A stretch of 64,000 nt of DNA from Cenococcum geophilum 1.58 (taxonomy: Eukaryota > Ascomycota > Dothideomycetes > Gloniales > Gloniaceae). Where the stretch lies: assembly GCA_001692895.1 (NCBI GenBank), contig KV748185.1, positions 1,054,001-1,118,000 of the forward strand. Reading direction: 5' to 3'. A program made the position numbers and the translations under genes. Position 1 is the first letter of the stretch; each line of letters begins with the position of its first letter. The notes under the pieces are model-generated. The model saw only the letters and a program-made list of their open reading frames with translations. It was not told the DNA's origin and made no database searches. This document shows positions 49,314 through 60,790 of this stretch, one piece after another.

Positions 49314-52300
49314 TTTAAATCCTTCCTACTCTTTTTTAGAAGGGTAGTCGGCTTTAAGGACTAGATTGTTTATTTATATCTTTTATTTATAACTACTATT
49401 CTCCCTTAAAATCTTATAATAACCTAAACGGAAACTCTACGGATACCTTATAGAAAGCCATCGCGTAAAGGCAGGAAGATCCCTCTAATAGCGAGAGATT
49501 GCGACAATATAACCCTTTAGGTAAGACGGCTGAATAAGCCCTAATACCTAGATGCTCTAGGAGCTTAAAGACTCTTATACACCTATAGTTACTATTAAGG
49601 AAAATGTAGACACCCTCTATAATGGTTATAACGCTACTAAAAAGCAACCGGAACCCCTCTGGCCCCACCTAGGCCAATTAGAAGATTAAGCGCTAGAGAT
49701 AACTCTAAGATTTTCCCTTAAGCTAGAAATGCTAGAGAAACATACTAACGCGTTTAACTAGGGAACTAACTAGAACTCTCCCGGAAGACCACCAGCCTAT
49801 AATTAGCATAGTGGCGGTATATAGACTGCTTACAAGCTAAGTAGGCTTACCCCTTTAGGTAATCTAAACTAACTACTAACTTAAGACTTAAGCCTTATAG
49901 GGAAATCTACACTAGCTACTAGTACTAATACTACCTCTATAGCTGGAGCTTCCCTAAGGCCAAGATTGGAAAGTTAAGAGCCCTAAACCGATATTTTTTA
50001 AGATAGATGGGAAGCTGCCGTAAGGCTCTCGGAAGCTATATGGGAAAGAGCTACTAATAAATATATTAGAAACCTCTAGGGGTAGGTCTAAATCTAATAG
50101 AGCTTAATCTAGGCTAGATAAAATCTTTTATAATCTGGCTAAGGCTAAGGGCTTCCTAGGAGCTACCTAGTACCTACCTAAGGTATAAAAGACTTAGAGA
50201 GTTATCTACGCTATAAACGGAAAAAGGATATAGACCAACTAGCTAAGGCCTTTAGTAGTTTAGAACTCCGCTATAGACCTAACGCCCAGTAGTTAGACGA
50301 TTGGGTTTATAAGGTAGACAACTTTTTTAAGATACTAATAATACGAGATAATACCAAAGAGCGTATACGCTGGATTATTAGTAAGATTAAAGACCAATTA
50401 CTAAACTAGATTATACTTAATTAGCTTAATAAAGAGTAAATTACTATATGGCTATAGCTGTAAACCTTTTTAAAGAAATGGACTTAAGACCTGTATATTA
50501 TATAATATAATAATACAGAGCTATTCTGGAACGGGATATAGCTTAACCGCCACGACTTTTGCTAGTTTATAAACTTTGTGGAAACTCGCGCTTAATAAAT
50601 AGATCTAGAGCCCTTTAAAAATAAGGACGGTAGTATCTATAAGAAGAAGAAGATTAGGTTTATCTAGGCTAGAATTAAGCTAGCAATTTATAATAAAATA
50701 AAGCGTATAGGAGCCCTATCGCGGATCACTATATATATGGATTTTAAACAAGCGGTCCTAAACGCTAAAGACATAGTAAGGAACTAGACCTCTTCTAGTA
50801 GGAAGCTAAGTGGTTATTAGAAGCGTGGGCACTCTAGTAGTAATATAGGGCAGACTTAACCTTTAAAGAAGCCGTTCTTAAAGAGAACTTTAAAAGGGTT
50901 AAAGTTAGGAGCCTTAAATAACGGGAAAGACTTCTAGGGCTAACCTAATACCTATCTGGCACCTTTATGGGAACACTCTAAGAATTTAAGAGAAAACTCT
51001 AAAGGTAAATCTTATTGGAAAAATAAGCAGGGTAATAACCGCACTAATAATCTAAAAAAAGAAAAGCCCTGGTCGCGGACCTTTTTTGGCTATAACTAGG
51101 GCAAGATATAGAAGAAGAGACTCTTTATATTATTATTAAGCTAGAAATAATACTCCCTATAGGTAAGGTATAATAGTTCCAAGTACTATATAATAGCGGC
51201 GCTGAAATTAATCTTATATAATATAATTTAGTAAAAGAGTATAAACTTATCCTATTGTAAAGGTGGCGGAAACCTATTATAGGCTTCCTAGATAAGCATT
51301 GGATTAAACTACACAGTGCCCACGAGCTTATAGTGTTAGTGGCCGATATATATAACCGCACTAAGGTAGTTAGCCCGCAACCCTTTTAGGCGGCTGACTT
51401 TGTAGATTATAACTTTATTCTTAAATACCCTTAGCTTGCAGAAGTAGACCCTAAGATATATTTTAAGACTAGAGCCTTTAAATGGTAAAATAATAAAGAT
51501 TTAGAAAGGCGTATATTACTAATAAGCCTAAAGGACATCCTAGAGAATGTAGCCCTAGGCGAAATAGTATACGCTCTATACCTAAAGGAGTATTAAATTT
51601 AACCTCTGTTTAACAGCAAGATGGGTATAAAGCCTAGTATAGGTAATAACCCCTTTATAATAAAGACCTTATAGGGAACTACTGGATAGGTTATAGAAAC
51701 ATTATAGGGAGGCGGCGATCTTAAGGGTCTTATAAGATACTTTAACCGTTATAGGTTACTCTAGCTTAAGTAATATACAGAGAGTATACTACGGTATCTT
51801 AAGCGCTGCGTTAAGGATTTCCCTATTTTCTACTGGATACCGTATAAAACGGTATAATGTATGGTGGTAACTATATACAAGTAACTACTATAGCGTATAA
51901 CGCGGAGGATAAACGCGACCCCAATTTATTAAATATTCTAGTAGGCCTAAGGGACTTACTAAGGGTATTTTTGGGTAGGAGAGCTAAAGTCCTACCGCAG
52001 AACTTAGAGTACGATTATGTAATTAATCTAGAAGAAGGTAAATAACTGCCGAACCTTCCTATCTATAACCTCTCGCGTAAAGAGCTTAAGATCCTACGGA
52101 AGTACCTTAATAGGTTACTAGAAAAGGGGTAGATCTAGCCTAATAAGTCGCTAGTAGGCGCACCAATTCTCTTTATCCTAAAACTAGATAGAACTATAAG
52201 GCTATATATAGACTATCGCGGTCTTAATAAGATTATAATTAAGAACCGTTACCTACTACCACTAGTTAGTAAAATGCTAGATTAACTATCTAGGGCAAAG

Positions 52301-55300
52301 ATCTTTATAAAGCTAGATCTATAAGACGCCTATTATAGGCTCCGTATTAAAGAAGGGGATAAGTAAAAAACCGCTTTTAAGATCTAATACGGCCACTTTA
52401 AGTATCTAGTAATGCCTTTTGGGCTAGCTAATGCGCCTATAACATTCTAATTATATATTCATAAAGCCTTAGGGGGACTAGTTAACCGTATATACGTCAT
52501 CTATTTAGATAATATCTTAATCTACTTAGAAGATGAGGATTAACATAAGTAATATGTCCGTAAGGTACTGGAACGTTTAGATAATTAGGGCCTCTACGCT
52601 AAGGTATTAAAGTATATCTTTAATACCAAGTAGGTTAAGTTTTTAGGTTATATTATAATGCCTATAGGTATAGTTATAGACCTAGTACGGGTATAGATAA
52701 TCTAGGAGTGGCCGGAGCTAGAGAGCTACTAGAATGTTTAAGTGTTTCTAGGCTTTGCCAATTTCTATAGGCGCTTTATCTATAACTACTTAGACGTCGC
52801 CCGACACCTATCTAACTATATTATAAAAGCTTCTTAAAACCCAACCTAAGGAGTAAAAAGTTTAAAGGCAGCAAGGAAGAAAACTAAGAAGGGACTAACT
52901 AAATAGTATAAGCTATAGTTATGGCCTAGAAAGGTTTAGAAGGCCTTTTAAAAACTTTATATAAAGTTTACGGAAGCTTTATTGCTGCGGCATTTTAACC
53001 TAGATTAGCTATTGATGATAATTACTAATATATTAAATTTTGCCCTTGCTAGTATCCTATTATAACCCAACAGGCATCCGGACGCTACTTAGCTCTATTA
53101 GAGACTAGTAGTATTTTATAGTAGAAATTTCTAGGGACCTAAAGTTAGGTATTATACCCACAATAAGGAACTACTGGCTATAGTTAACTGCTTTAAACAG
53201 TGGCGATACTACTTTAAGTACGCGAGCCATACCACTCGTGTACTTTTAGATTACTATAATTTACGCTACTTTATAACTATAAAGAAGCTTATACCTTAAT
53301 AAGCCAAATAGGTAAAGGAGCTCGCGCGATTTAATTTTAAGATTAAATATAAGCTAGGGGAAAACAACCCTACTAATAGACCGTTATGACGGCCAGATTA
53401 TGCCAAAGGCTTTAAAACGGGAGAAGGAAAATAGATAATAGATATTTTACTTCCTATATTGCAGAACAAGCTTTAGGTATAGGATACATAAGCACCCATA
53501 GCTCTATGCACCGAGTCTTAGGCGGTATAAGCCCTATTAGTTTTTACTAACGTTTTAGCTAGTATATAGTCCGTTACTAATAAGGGTCTAAATATACCTA
53601 AATAGGACGTCCCTAATATATTCTCGGAACCTAGTAATACACCATCCCTAATTGCTAAGCTATCCCCTTAAACTAATAGTAAAGCTATAGAGCAATTAGA
53701 ACTCGGAGCCCTATAATAACTAAAGGACTTTAACCTTATAGCGGCCTTCCTAATATACACGCATTAAAAAGTTATAAGATCCATAGTACTATTTAGTCTT
53801 ATACTTAGAGTAGTATAGGACGAAATAGCTTTTACCCAGGAACTATCTAAAAGGTTAATAGATCTTATCTGTGAGGCATAATAGAGGGATGTTTCCTATG
53901 CTATTCTTAATACGGAAGTAGACCGGAAACGTAACGGAAAGGAAGCTGCTAGGCGCTACTATTAGGAACTAGACCCAATAGGCCTACTACATAGAGGTAG
54001 TAAAGTTTGGGTGCTATAAGAAGCAAATCTATAATAGAAGATTCTTATAAAGAATTATAATAATCCTTTAGGCGGCCATTATGGTTAAGTAAAAATAGTA
54101 GAATTACTTTAGCGTAAATACTATTGGCTAAGGCTTATTAGGAAGTAAAGAAGTATATTAGCTATTGCGAGAAGTGTTAAGTATATAAAACCCGCAGGCA
54201 TAAGCTATGGGGTCTACTTAAATTAGTTCCCCCCGCTAGTAAGCTATAGTAATATTACGCTATAGACTTTATTACGGATCTCCCGCTATTTAAAGATGGC
54301 CAAGGATAAATATATGATTTAGTCCTTATACTTATTAATAGGTTTTTAAAGTACGTCTAATACCTTCCTATTAATAAGATGATTAATACACAAGCGCTAG
54401 CTAACCTAATTAAGGAGAAATGCTTTCTTAAAGTAGATTAGCTGTACTCTATTATTACTAATAGGGGCAGCGTCTTTATAAGCCAGTACTAGTCGGACCT
54501 ATACTTCTATTTAAAGATAGACCACTATTATAGTATAGCTTTCTATTTATAAACAGATAGGTAAATAAAACGCCAGAACTAGAAACTGGAGTCTTACTTA
54601 TAAATGTATTTAAACTACCAGTAAGACAATTAGTGTAAGCTACTTCCGTACACAAAGTACGCTTATAATTTAAAGGAACACGTATTATATAAGTATGTAC
54701 TAATCTAGATTGCCTATAGCGTTTAACTATCTGGGTTTAATGGTATACCTAATAATTACTGGCTAAGGCCGTATAATTAGTTATAGGATCCTACCGGGAA
54801 GTTTAAGGATATCTACCAGAGAGTATAAGGATACCTCTAGGAATGGGAGGAGTAATGGAAGTATGCGAAGTAGAGCCTATAAGATGCCTAAAAGTAGTAG
54901 AGACTTTAGTACAACTATAAGCACCAGGATAAGCATTTCGGAGTAGGCAATAAAGTTCTATTACATTTAACAAATATTAAGACCCGTTAACTATTAAAGA
55001 AGCTTAATATAAGATACCTAGGTCCCTTCTAAGTTAAGGAACGAATTAGTAAGCTAGCCTATCGTCTCTAGCTACCCCTATCTATGGCCTATATATATCT
55101 AGTGTTTTATATAAACCTACTAGAGCCATGGCATAAACTACTGCCGGAAAAGAACTTCCGTCTAGGCCCAATTAAATACCCTAAGGTGGTGGGCAAGCGG
55201 TATAAGGTTAAAGCTATACTACGCTATAAGTCTATTAAGAACAAGCTTTAATTTAAAGTTAAATGGCTAGGCTAGCCCGCTAAGGACTCTATATAGGAAC

Positions 55301-55349
55301 CAGAGGATTACCTTAATTATTGCGAAGATATTTTAAAAGAATATTGGGA

Positions 55350-57735
55350 CCAAGGTCTATAATCTGCAAGTTATAGAAAGCGCTCTAATACTACGGTGTT
55401 ATCGCAACCTATAAAGAAAGCTTATAGTAGGCCGTAAAAGGCCCTAAAGAGTAAATAGGTTAAATTGGATATGGTATAGATAAGCTCTAGAAACTATAGG
55501 GATAGGGCTATAGCCTAAGGCAGGACGGGTCCTTAGCTTTTTCATGTATATAGCATAGAGTTAATAGGGCATTTTGCTAGAATTGTATTTCTATTTATTA
55601 ATCTATACTGGGAATATTATTCCTAAGGCTTCTAAGCTCTTTCTAAAAGCCTTATAAGGCCTTTCTAAGCACCTAATTAAGGTCCTTAATTGCTATTATG
55701 TATAAGAACGAATCCTAAAAGTCTAAACTATAAATGCCCAATCTAAAAAGCCACTACGCCTTATTATTATTAGGAGTAGGATTAGTATCTATCGGGCCAC
55801 TAAGTGATAGCTAACGAGAATGGGATCTAGATCCCTTAGTAGGCGTATAAGTAGGTATAAAAATAGGGGTAGGATGATAAGGTGTAGCTAGAGTAGAGAC
55901 TCTTAAACGCTTAACACTAATATTAGGTCCAAACCAATACTAACAAAGCTCTTATGGCGTAAGCTTATAGTTAATAAAGACACGCTTAAGCCCAGAATAA
56001 ATAGAGACGTTAGCTGGCTAGCATAGTCTAGAACTACCAAGACCTTACTATGGCAACTATTAGTTACCTATTCGCTAGGTACCTAAAGGGTAACCTACCT
56101 AATACCGCATTATATTATGCTCTTTTAAAACTTAACTCGTATACGCAAACTCCTTTCTATAGTAGATAATAACCTTCTTCTCATTACCCCTATCCTATAC
56201 CCTATCCTCAGTATACTAACCTTACTCTTGTATTAGGCGTTGCTAGCTAGCTTGCTAAGAATTATAGGCGGTGTAGATAGCTATGGTATAGTCTTAAATA
56301 CAACCCAGATATTTAGCATTAGCGCTTAAATAGGAGAGAGCCTAGGCGATATAGTAGTTAAGGACATTAAAGGAACGTCGCTACTTAGGCCCAGGCTATT
56401 AAAGCTTAAAGTTAGTAATGGAAATCTATTAAGGATAGAAAAGCTTACCTTAACGCAACTACCGCTCTTAGTACGCATGCATTAATTATAAGGACTAAAG
56501 GTATTAGATCTAACGTAGTGCGTCTTATTATAAGCCTCCAGAATCCTATTATTAGATTTCTGGTCTTTTAAAGATATATAGGCAAAATCATTTAAGTAGG
56601 GCTAGCACTAGTTGTAGGTTAGCGGAGGTTGGGGTTCTATATATAAAGGCAGGGCTAGGATATACTATGGAATTTACTTAAAAGAGCAGTTAGTAGGAGA
56701 ATAAAGAGGTATATTAAATTATTAACGGAAAAAAAGAAAATCTTAATAATATATTAAAGATACGTCTAAAATTGGACGAAGGTTAATAATGGGAAAGTAA
56801 GGTATTAAGGAAAAGGAGCAGCTTAATAAGCAAAGGTGTCCTTATACTTTACCGTCTAAAACCCTTTTAGTAAATAGCTGCAACCTTACCAATATAACTC
56901 CGTTACAATAGCGTTATTTAGAAGAAAGGAAACACGCGTATAAGTTATTTAACCATCACCTCCTTATAAAAACTAACTACGCGGCCAAGGGAAGGTAATT
57001 AAGACGTTAAATTAAAGACGTATATAGGTTAAATTAGACCTAAAATAATACTATAGTATTAAAGAACAACGTTATAGACGTTCTTAATAATCGCATAATA
57101 GCTATAATTACTATCGCGAAATGTCCCTATTTGCTAGGTAGTAGAGCTACACTAAATATATAGCATAGGACCACCAGATTTAAAAGCATATGCACTAAAT
57201 CTTAAGAGATAAGTCTCTTTAACTAACTAATTAATACCTTAACCATATCTAATAGCCTAAGGGCAAATGCGGGAGCAATGCGTTAGTGACGTAGAGGATT
57301 ATAAGAAAAGGATTATAAGAAAGGATTATAGACCACATTTTAGCAGTTAAAGACGACGGCAAGCCAAGGCTCTATACGTTAAATCCTATACTAAAAGGTT
57401 CTACGGAATTATACTAAAATACTAAATTACCTATAATACTTATAATTAATTATAAACTAGCATAAAGGCTTAGAAGTAGAGTTGTATAAAAATCCCTATA
57501 TTAGCTTAGGTAGTTACCAGTATGCTTCTAATAGGCTTCTAATAGGTTTCCTAGTAATCCTTATATCTTTTCTCCAGTTATATTTTTTCCTTATTAAGGT
57601 TTTTTAGGAGTTTAAAGTAGGGGTTAGATAGATAGATAATATATAGCGGTCTACCAATATTTCTCCAAACCCCTTCCGGGACGAGCCCCTATAATCTCCC
57701 TACTATAAGGTAATGGCGATCAGGGGCCGACTGTA
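55350..57735. other. Unassigned 2.4-kb 3' region of Gypsy-3
   Basis: It lies between the chromodomain and the polypurine tract, much longer than in the other Gypsy copies here. I find no recognisable domain on either strand. It could be an extra ORF, an unrecognised insertion, or a long untranslated region. It is RIP-mutated like the rest of the element. Confidence 0.5.
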
Positions 57736-57751
57736 AGAAAGGGGGGGGTAA

Positions 57752-57968
57752 TATAAGGGATATTATTGCGGACACCTTGGGTTGCCCTTAGGACAACCCC
57801 CGGACGCCCCTTAGATAGTTACCGGTTACGTGCCGGAGGTACGTGCCCGTAGTATATAGTCTCCACGATCCTAGAGGCCTTACCTCCTTAAGGATTTATC
57901 TCTCTCACCAATCTATCCTGTTCCACAATCGTGTCCTTATTGCCCCCTGTCTACAAGATCCCCTTATA
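57752..57968 (+). repeat. Gypsy-3 3' LTR
   Basis: 217 bp, starting TATAAGGG (RIP form of TGTAAGGG) and ending CCCTTATA. Partner of 49097-49313, directly preceded by the polypurine tract at 57737-57748. A 66-codon open frame across its right edge is a by-product. Confidence 0.93.
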
Positions 57969-58440
57969 AAGCTAGATATTAGCGTAGCTAAAGCTATAAT
58001 TAAATTTATAAAGGAGACCGGACGTTTATACTTAAGTATATAAAATATAGAGAGTATAGAAGCCGACGTTAATAAGTAAAGACTTTTATAAATTCCTCCT
58101 CTAATTACCTAACTAAATATACTACGAGCCTCCTCTATATATACCTCTACTAGTATATCGCCGATTAAGAAGCGTATAACGCTAAAATAGCCCCGCGGAC
58201 ATGAGGCATTAATAACTACTTACTTAGGCTCGCCTCTAAACTCTAACTTTCTTTTAATAGTAATATATTACTTTCCTTTATTTCCTTAGTTAAGTATAGT
58301 GTTAGGTAATAGATATATAGCTCTTATAGTTGGCTTTTAAACTAGAGCATGCATATTAATAGTAGGAAGTATTTAGTTAGCGCTCTGTAACGGCCTATAC
58401 CCTAAATAGTATATGGCTATAATAGAATATATATATATAG
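57969..58440 (+). mobile_element. Right-arm LINE, end of ORF2 and start of 3' region
   Basis: Continues the LINE after Gypsy-3 and aligns in inverted orientation to 23230-22757 of the left arm. It covers the far C-terminal part and the first untranslated stretch, up to the (TA)n run at 58426-58440. RIP-mutated. Confidence 0.85.
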
Positions 58441-58629
58441 CTCTAACGATAGGTGTCTGGCTCTGGCGGTTATCTAGCTCTAGTAGTAGTTGTCTGTTAG
58501 CTGTTATTCTGGTATCTTCCTAGGTAGGGAGGATATAAGGAAGGGTAAAAAATAAGGTGGCTACCTAGGTGTATATAGGGGGTATACTTGGCAAAGGCAC
58601 GTGTAGAGGCTATTAGGAATATAGCGGGG
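58441..58629. repeat. Degenerate 20-bp repeat and linker in right LINE 3' region
   Basis: Contains degenerate copies of the 20-bp unit seen at 22612-22745 (tctggctctggcggttatct), then non-repetitive sequence up to the 12-bp minisatellite. No coding signal. Confidence 0.55.
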
Positions 58630-59090
58630 ACCCAATATAGAGCTTTGTATAAAGCCTTTATATATAGAGCTTCGCGTAAAGCCTTATATAGAGCCTCTGT
58701 ACGTAGAGCTTTATATAAAGCTTTATGTAGAGCTTTGTATAGAGCTTTATATAGAGCTTTGTATAGAGCCTTAATACGCAGAGCTTTATATAAAGCCTAT
58801 AGAGCTTTATATAGAGTTTTATATAGAGCTTTATATAGAGCCTTATACAAAACCTCTATACATAGAGCTTCGTATAGAGCCTTATGTAGAGCCTCGTGCA
58901 AAGCTTTATATAGAGCTTTATATAGGGCCTCGTATAGAGCCTCGTGTAAAGCTTTATATAGAGCTTTGTGTAGGGCTTTATATAGAGCTTTATATAGAGC
59001 TTTATATAGAGCTTCGTATAGGGCTTTATATAGAGCTTTGTATAGAGCTTCGTGCAGAGCTTTGTATAGAGCTTCATGCAAAGCTTATAC
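58630..59090. repeat. 12-bp minisatellite (agagctttatat), open on both strands
   Basis: About 460 bp of 12-bp units, agagctttatat, with variants such as agagcttcgtat and agagccttatgt. Because 12 is a multiple of three and the unit holds no stop in several frames, it gives a 176-codon plus-strand frame (58588-59118) repeating RALY/KALY/RASC. Two minus-strand frames are also open, at 58797-59081 (KALY/EALH) and 58856-59152 (KLYT/KLYI). I judge it a 3'-UTR minisatellite of the LINE rather than a gene: there is no start context, no domain, and the frame depends entirely on the repeat. The left arm lacks it. Confidence 0.85.
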
Positions 59091-59113
59091 AGTTTTGTGG
59101 TATTTTTATTACA

Positions 59114-59311
59114 GCTAAAAATTAGGGTCTGCTTAACTTGCTTAAGTCGCAATTTTAGTAATTTTATAGTAATTTGCAGTAATTTGCTATAAACCCATAG
59201 ATAGGGCAGGCGCGTGTATAGGTAGCCTATGTGTTTGTAGCAAATTGCTGCAAATTGCCGTAAATCGCCAAAATTACGACTTACGCAGGTTTTGCAGACC
59301 CCGATTTTTGC
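59114..59311. mobile_element. 198-bp palindromic MITE with TTACA duplication
   Basis: Long inverted arms: GCTAAAAATTAGGGTCTGC at the left tip pairs with GCAGACCCCGATTTTTGC at the right. The match continues through caatttgc/gcaaattg words for about 80 bp per arm, around a GC-rich loop near 59207-59230. TTACA flanks both sides (59109-59113, 59312-59316). The left arm carries more transitions than the right. Family unknown. It was inserted just inside the tip of the giant inverted repeat. Confidence 0.85.
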
Positions 59312-59345
59312 TTACAATAACGTGCCCAAAAAAAATTTCCTGATA

Positions 59346-60066
59346 ATAGGCTAGAAAGACATTAAACCTCTAATTCTCCTTTATAATAGCTGTATAGTAT
59401 ATAATAGTATTATTAAAGCGTCTTACTATAGAGTTCCTAATCTAGTCTTAAACTATAGTCTTAAACTTATCCTATAGTAAAGAACCTTTATCCTCAATGC
59501 CTAACCGTTAATATACTAGTTAGGTAATTATCTTTTCTCTTACAAGACCTTTAATGGCCTAGCGCGTACGTCGTTCATAGTTATAGTTAGCGTCATTAAC
59601 CTTAAATTAGTTCTTAACTGCGGCAATCTACCAGTTAAAGTACCGTTAAGTAGTACCGCTAATATTAAGTAGTAACTTCTTAACTAAGGCGTTAAGATTA
59701 CTTGGCGTATATATTCACTATATAACTTATACTCTTTATTAAAGAGGTAATAGGAGGGCTTTATTAAATTTATAATACTCTATAAGTTAGCTATTTTTTT
59801 AGCCAGCTCGTCTAGCTCCTTTATATTAGCAGTATTTAGTAAAACGCTAATAACCTTACTAAGCTCCTCTTAAGCCTAGGTATATAAGTTAAACTAGTTT
59901 TTAGCGTTTATATCTATCTAATCATTTTAAGATTTAAAAGGTAGCTTAGATTCTACTAGTATACTTCTAGCGGTTTTGTCTATACTAGATTCTAAGGCGT
60001 TTTACGGTTATATCGCTAGTATATTACTATTAGGTATAGGTGTCGGTCTTCTTTTTAGAGGTATTA
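59346..60066 (-). mobile_element. Gypsy-0 fossil: gag part
   Basis: The minus strand has a coding-like frame starting near 60066, about 50 bp after the LTR. It includes a helical, charged stretch around 59850-59720 (KELDELAKKIANLQ-like). Position right after a 5' LTR and continuation into a zinc knuckle at 21400 beyond the giant inverted repeat both suit a gag. Sequence similarity alone would not identify it. Broken repeatedly by RIP. Confidence 0.55.
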
Positions 60067-60116
60067 TAGAAAAATTAAACTAGCTATCTTCCTAAGGGGA
60101 TTGGAAAGGATTTAAA

Positions 60117-60342
60117 TATAAGGTAAAAATATAGATAGGGAGGCCAATTAATAGAATAATAAGGTATATTATATAGATAGACAAATCCTTAAGGGAAAAG
60201 GAGAAGTCTATATATAAGGTAAGAAAGGGTTTTTCCTAGGTATATATAGAGCACGTACCTTATAGGTAAGTTACCTCTAAGTCGCCCCTAGGTCGCCTAT
60301 ACCTTACGGCTATATACCTATCTACTTAGGTTTTACCTAACA
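60117..60342 (-). repeat. Gypsy-0 5' LTR
   Basis: 226 bp reading on the minus strand from TGTTAGGTAAAACC to TTACCTTATA. It matches 445-669 inverted. On the minus strand it is followed at once by tttaaatcctt, the same string that follows the Gypsy-3 5' LTR, so it has a primer-binding region and is a 5' LTR. Gag begins 50 bp further on. Confidence 0.8.
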
Positions 60343-60790
60343 TTAAATCCTTATAGGTTAAAAAAAACTTTAATAAAGGCTTTAAGCTTTAGGTAACCTA
60401 AAGCCAATTAATTTAACGTTCTTATTATCCTAAAGAACCTATATAATATATATAATATAATATAGAGACTTCGCATTAAGTATACCCCCAATTGGAAGAT
60501 AAGGGCACTTTTATAAAAAGTAGCCCGATAATTTAAGTAACTTACTATAGACGTTGCATATAAGGAAGCTTAAATATATAGCTTACAATCGCAGCTTAAG
60601 GACCTTAAGGGTCCATAAAAACGTAAGCGAGTAGCTATAGATCTAAATACAAAGTTTATAAATATAGATTCGATTAAGGAAGCTATAGGTAAGGTAGAGA
60701 AGAAAGAGGCACGTGCAAAGGCAAAGGAGACAAAATTACGACGCGAAAGGGTATCTACTTAAAAGGCTAAGGCCAATATATCAAAATCTA
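60343..60790 (+). pseudogene. Fot1/pogo-type transposase, C-terminal remnant
   Basis: One plus-strand frame, about 60540-60775, reads AYKEA, then QSQLKDLKGP, then KRKRVAIDLNTKFINI and a lysine/arginine-rich helical tail. That is the pattern of the C-terminal region of fungal Fot1/pogo DDE transposases (coiled coil, KRKKV...NxxF). Upstream, 60365-60500, resembles the region before it. The DDE core and the N-terminal helix-turn-helix are absent, cut off by Gypsy-0. Stops are TAA/TAG of RIP type. No terminal inverted repeat was identified. Confidence 0.55.

Larger units (their letters stand above)
49097..57968 (+). mobile_element. Gypsy-3: complete-length chromodomain Gypsy fossil with a long 3' region
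   Basis: An 8872-bp element with two 217-bp LTRs and a 5-bp duplication (aagcc / aagct, one RIP-type difference). Plus-strand order: gag about 49400-51050, retropepsin about 51170-51370 with YNSGAEINLI, and RT about 52090-52680 with the IYLDNI catalytic block at 52496-52525. RNase H about 53010-53400, integrase about 54040-54760 and chromodomain about 55190-55340 follow. About 2.4 kb between the chromodomain and the 3' LTR is unassigned. A polypurine tract (aagaaagggggggg) abuts the 3' LTR. Structurally whole, with many RIP-type breaks. Confidence 0.93.
21773..59343. mobile_element. Giant inverted repeat: two head-to-head LINEs around a Tc1 element
   Basis: The left arm (21773-23672 plus 31501-36272) and right arm (37641-38260, 44468-49096, 57969-59343) are inverted copies. 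I checked them at the tips, at 23560-23672 against 48655-48770, at 33000-33300 against 46870-47150, at 35660-35710 against 38170-38255 with 44473-44510, and at 36180-36260 against 37650-37730. The tips read TCGGGAAATTTTTTTT and, in complement, TCAGGAAATTTTTTTT, each next to TA. Setting aside four later insertions the unit is about 14.4 kb. Subterminal tandem repeats differ between arms. The flanking Gypsy-0 remnant continues on both sides, so the whole structure sits in one target. Confidence 0.85.

Noticed and set aside
51125-51361. 78-codon minus-strand frame inside Gypsy-3
   Set aside because: Antisense to the retropepsin region of Gypsy-3, which is recognisable on the plus strand.
58797-59152. 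Minus-strand open frames of 94 and 98 codons
   Set aside because: They are translations of the 12-bp minisatellite in other frames, with no start context or domain.
60112-60347. Solo LTR flanked by TTAAA on both sides
   Set aside because: The left TTAAA belongs to tttaaatcctt, which also follows the Gypsy-3 5' LTR, and a gag-like frame starts 50 bp further in the same orientation. It is better read as the 5' LTR of Gypsy-0; the matching flank is likely chance.
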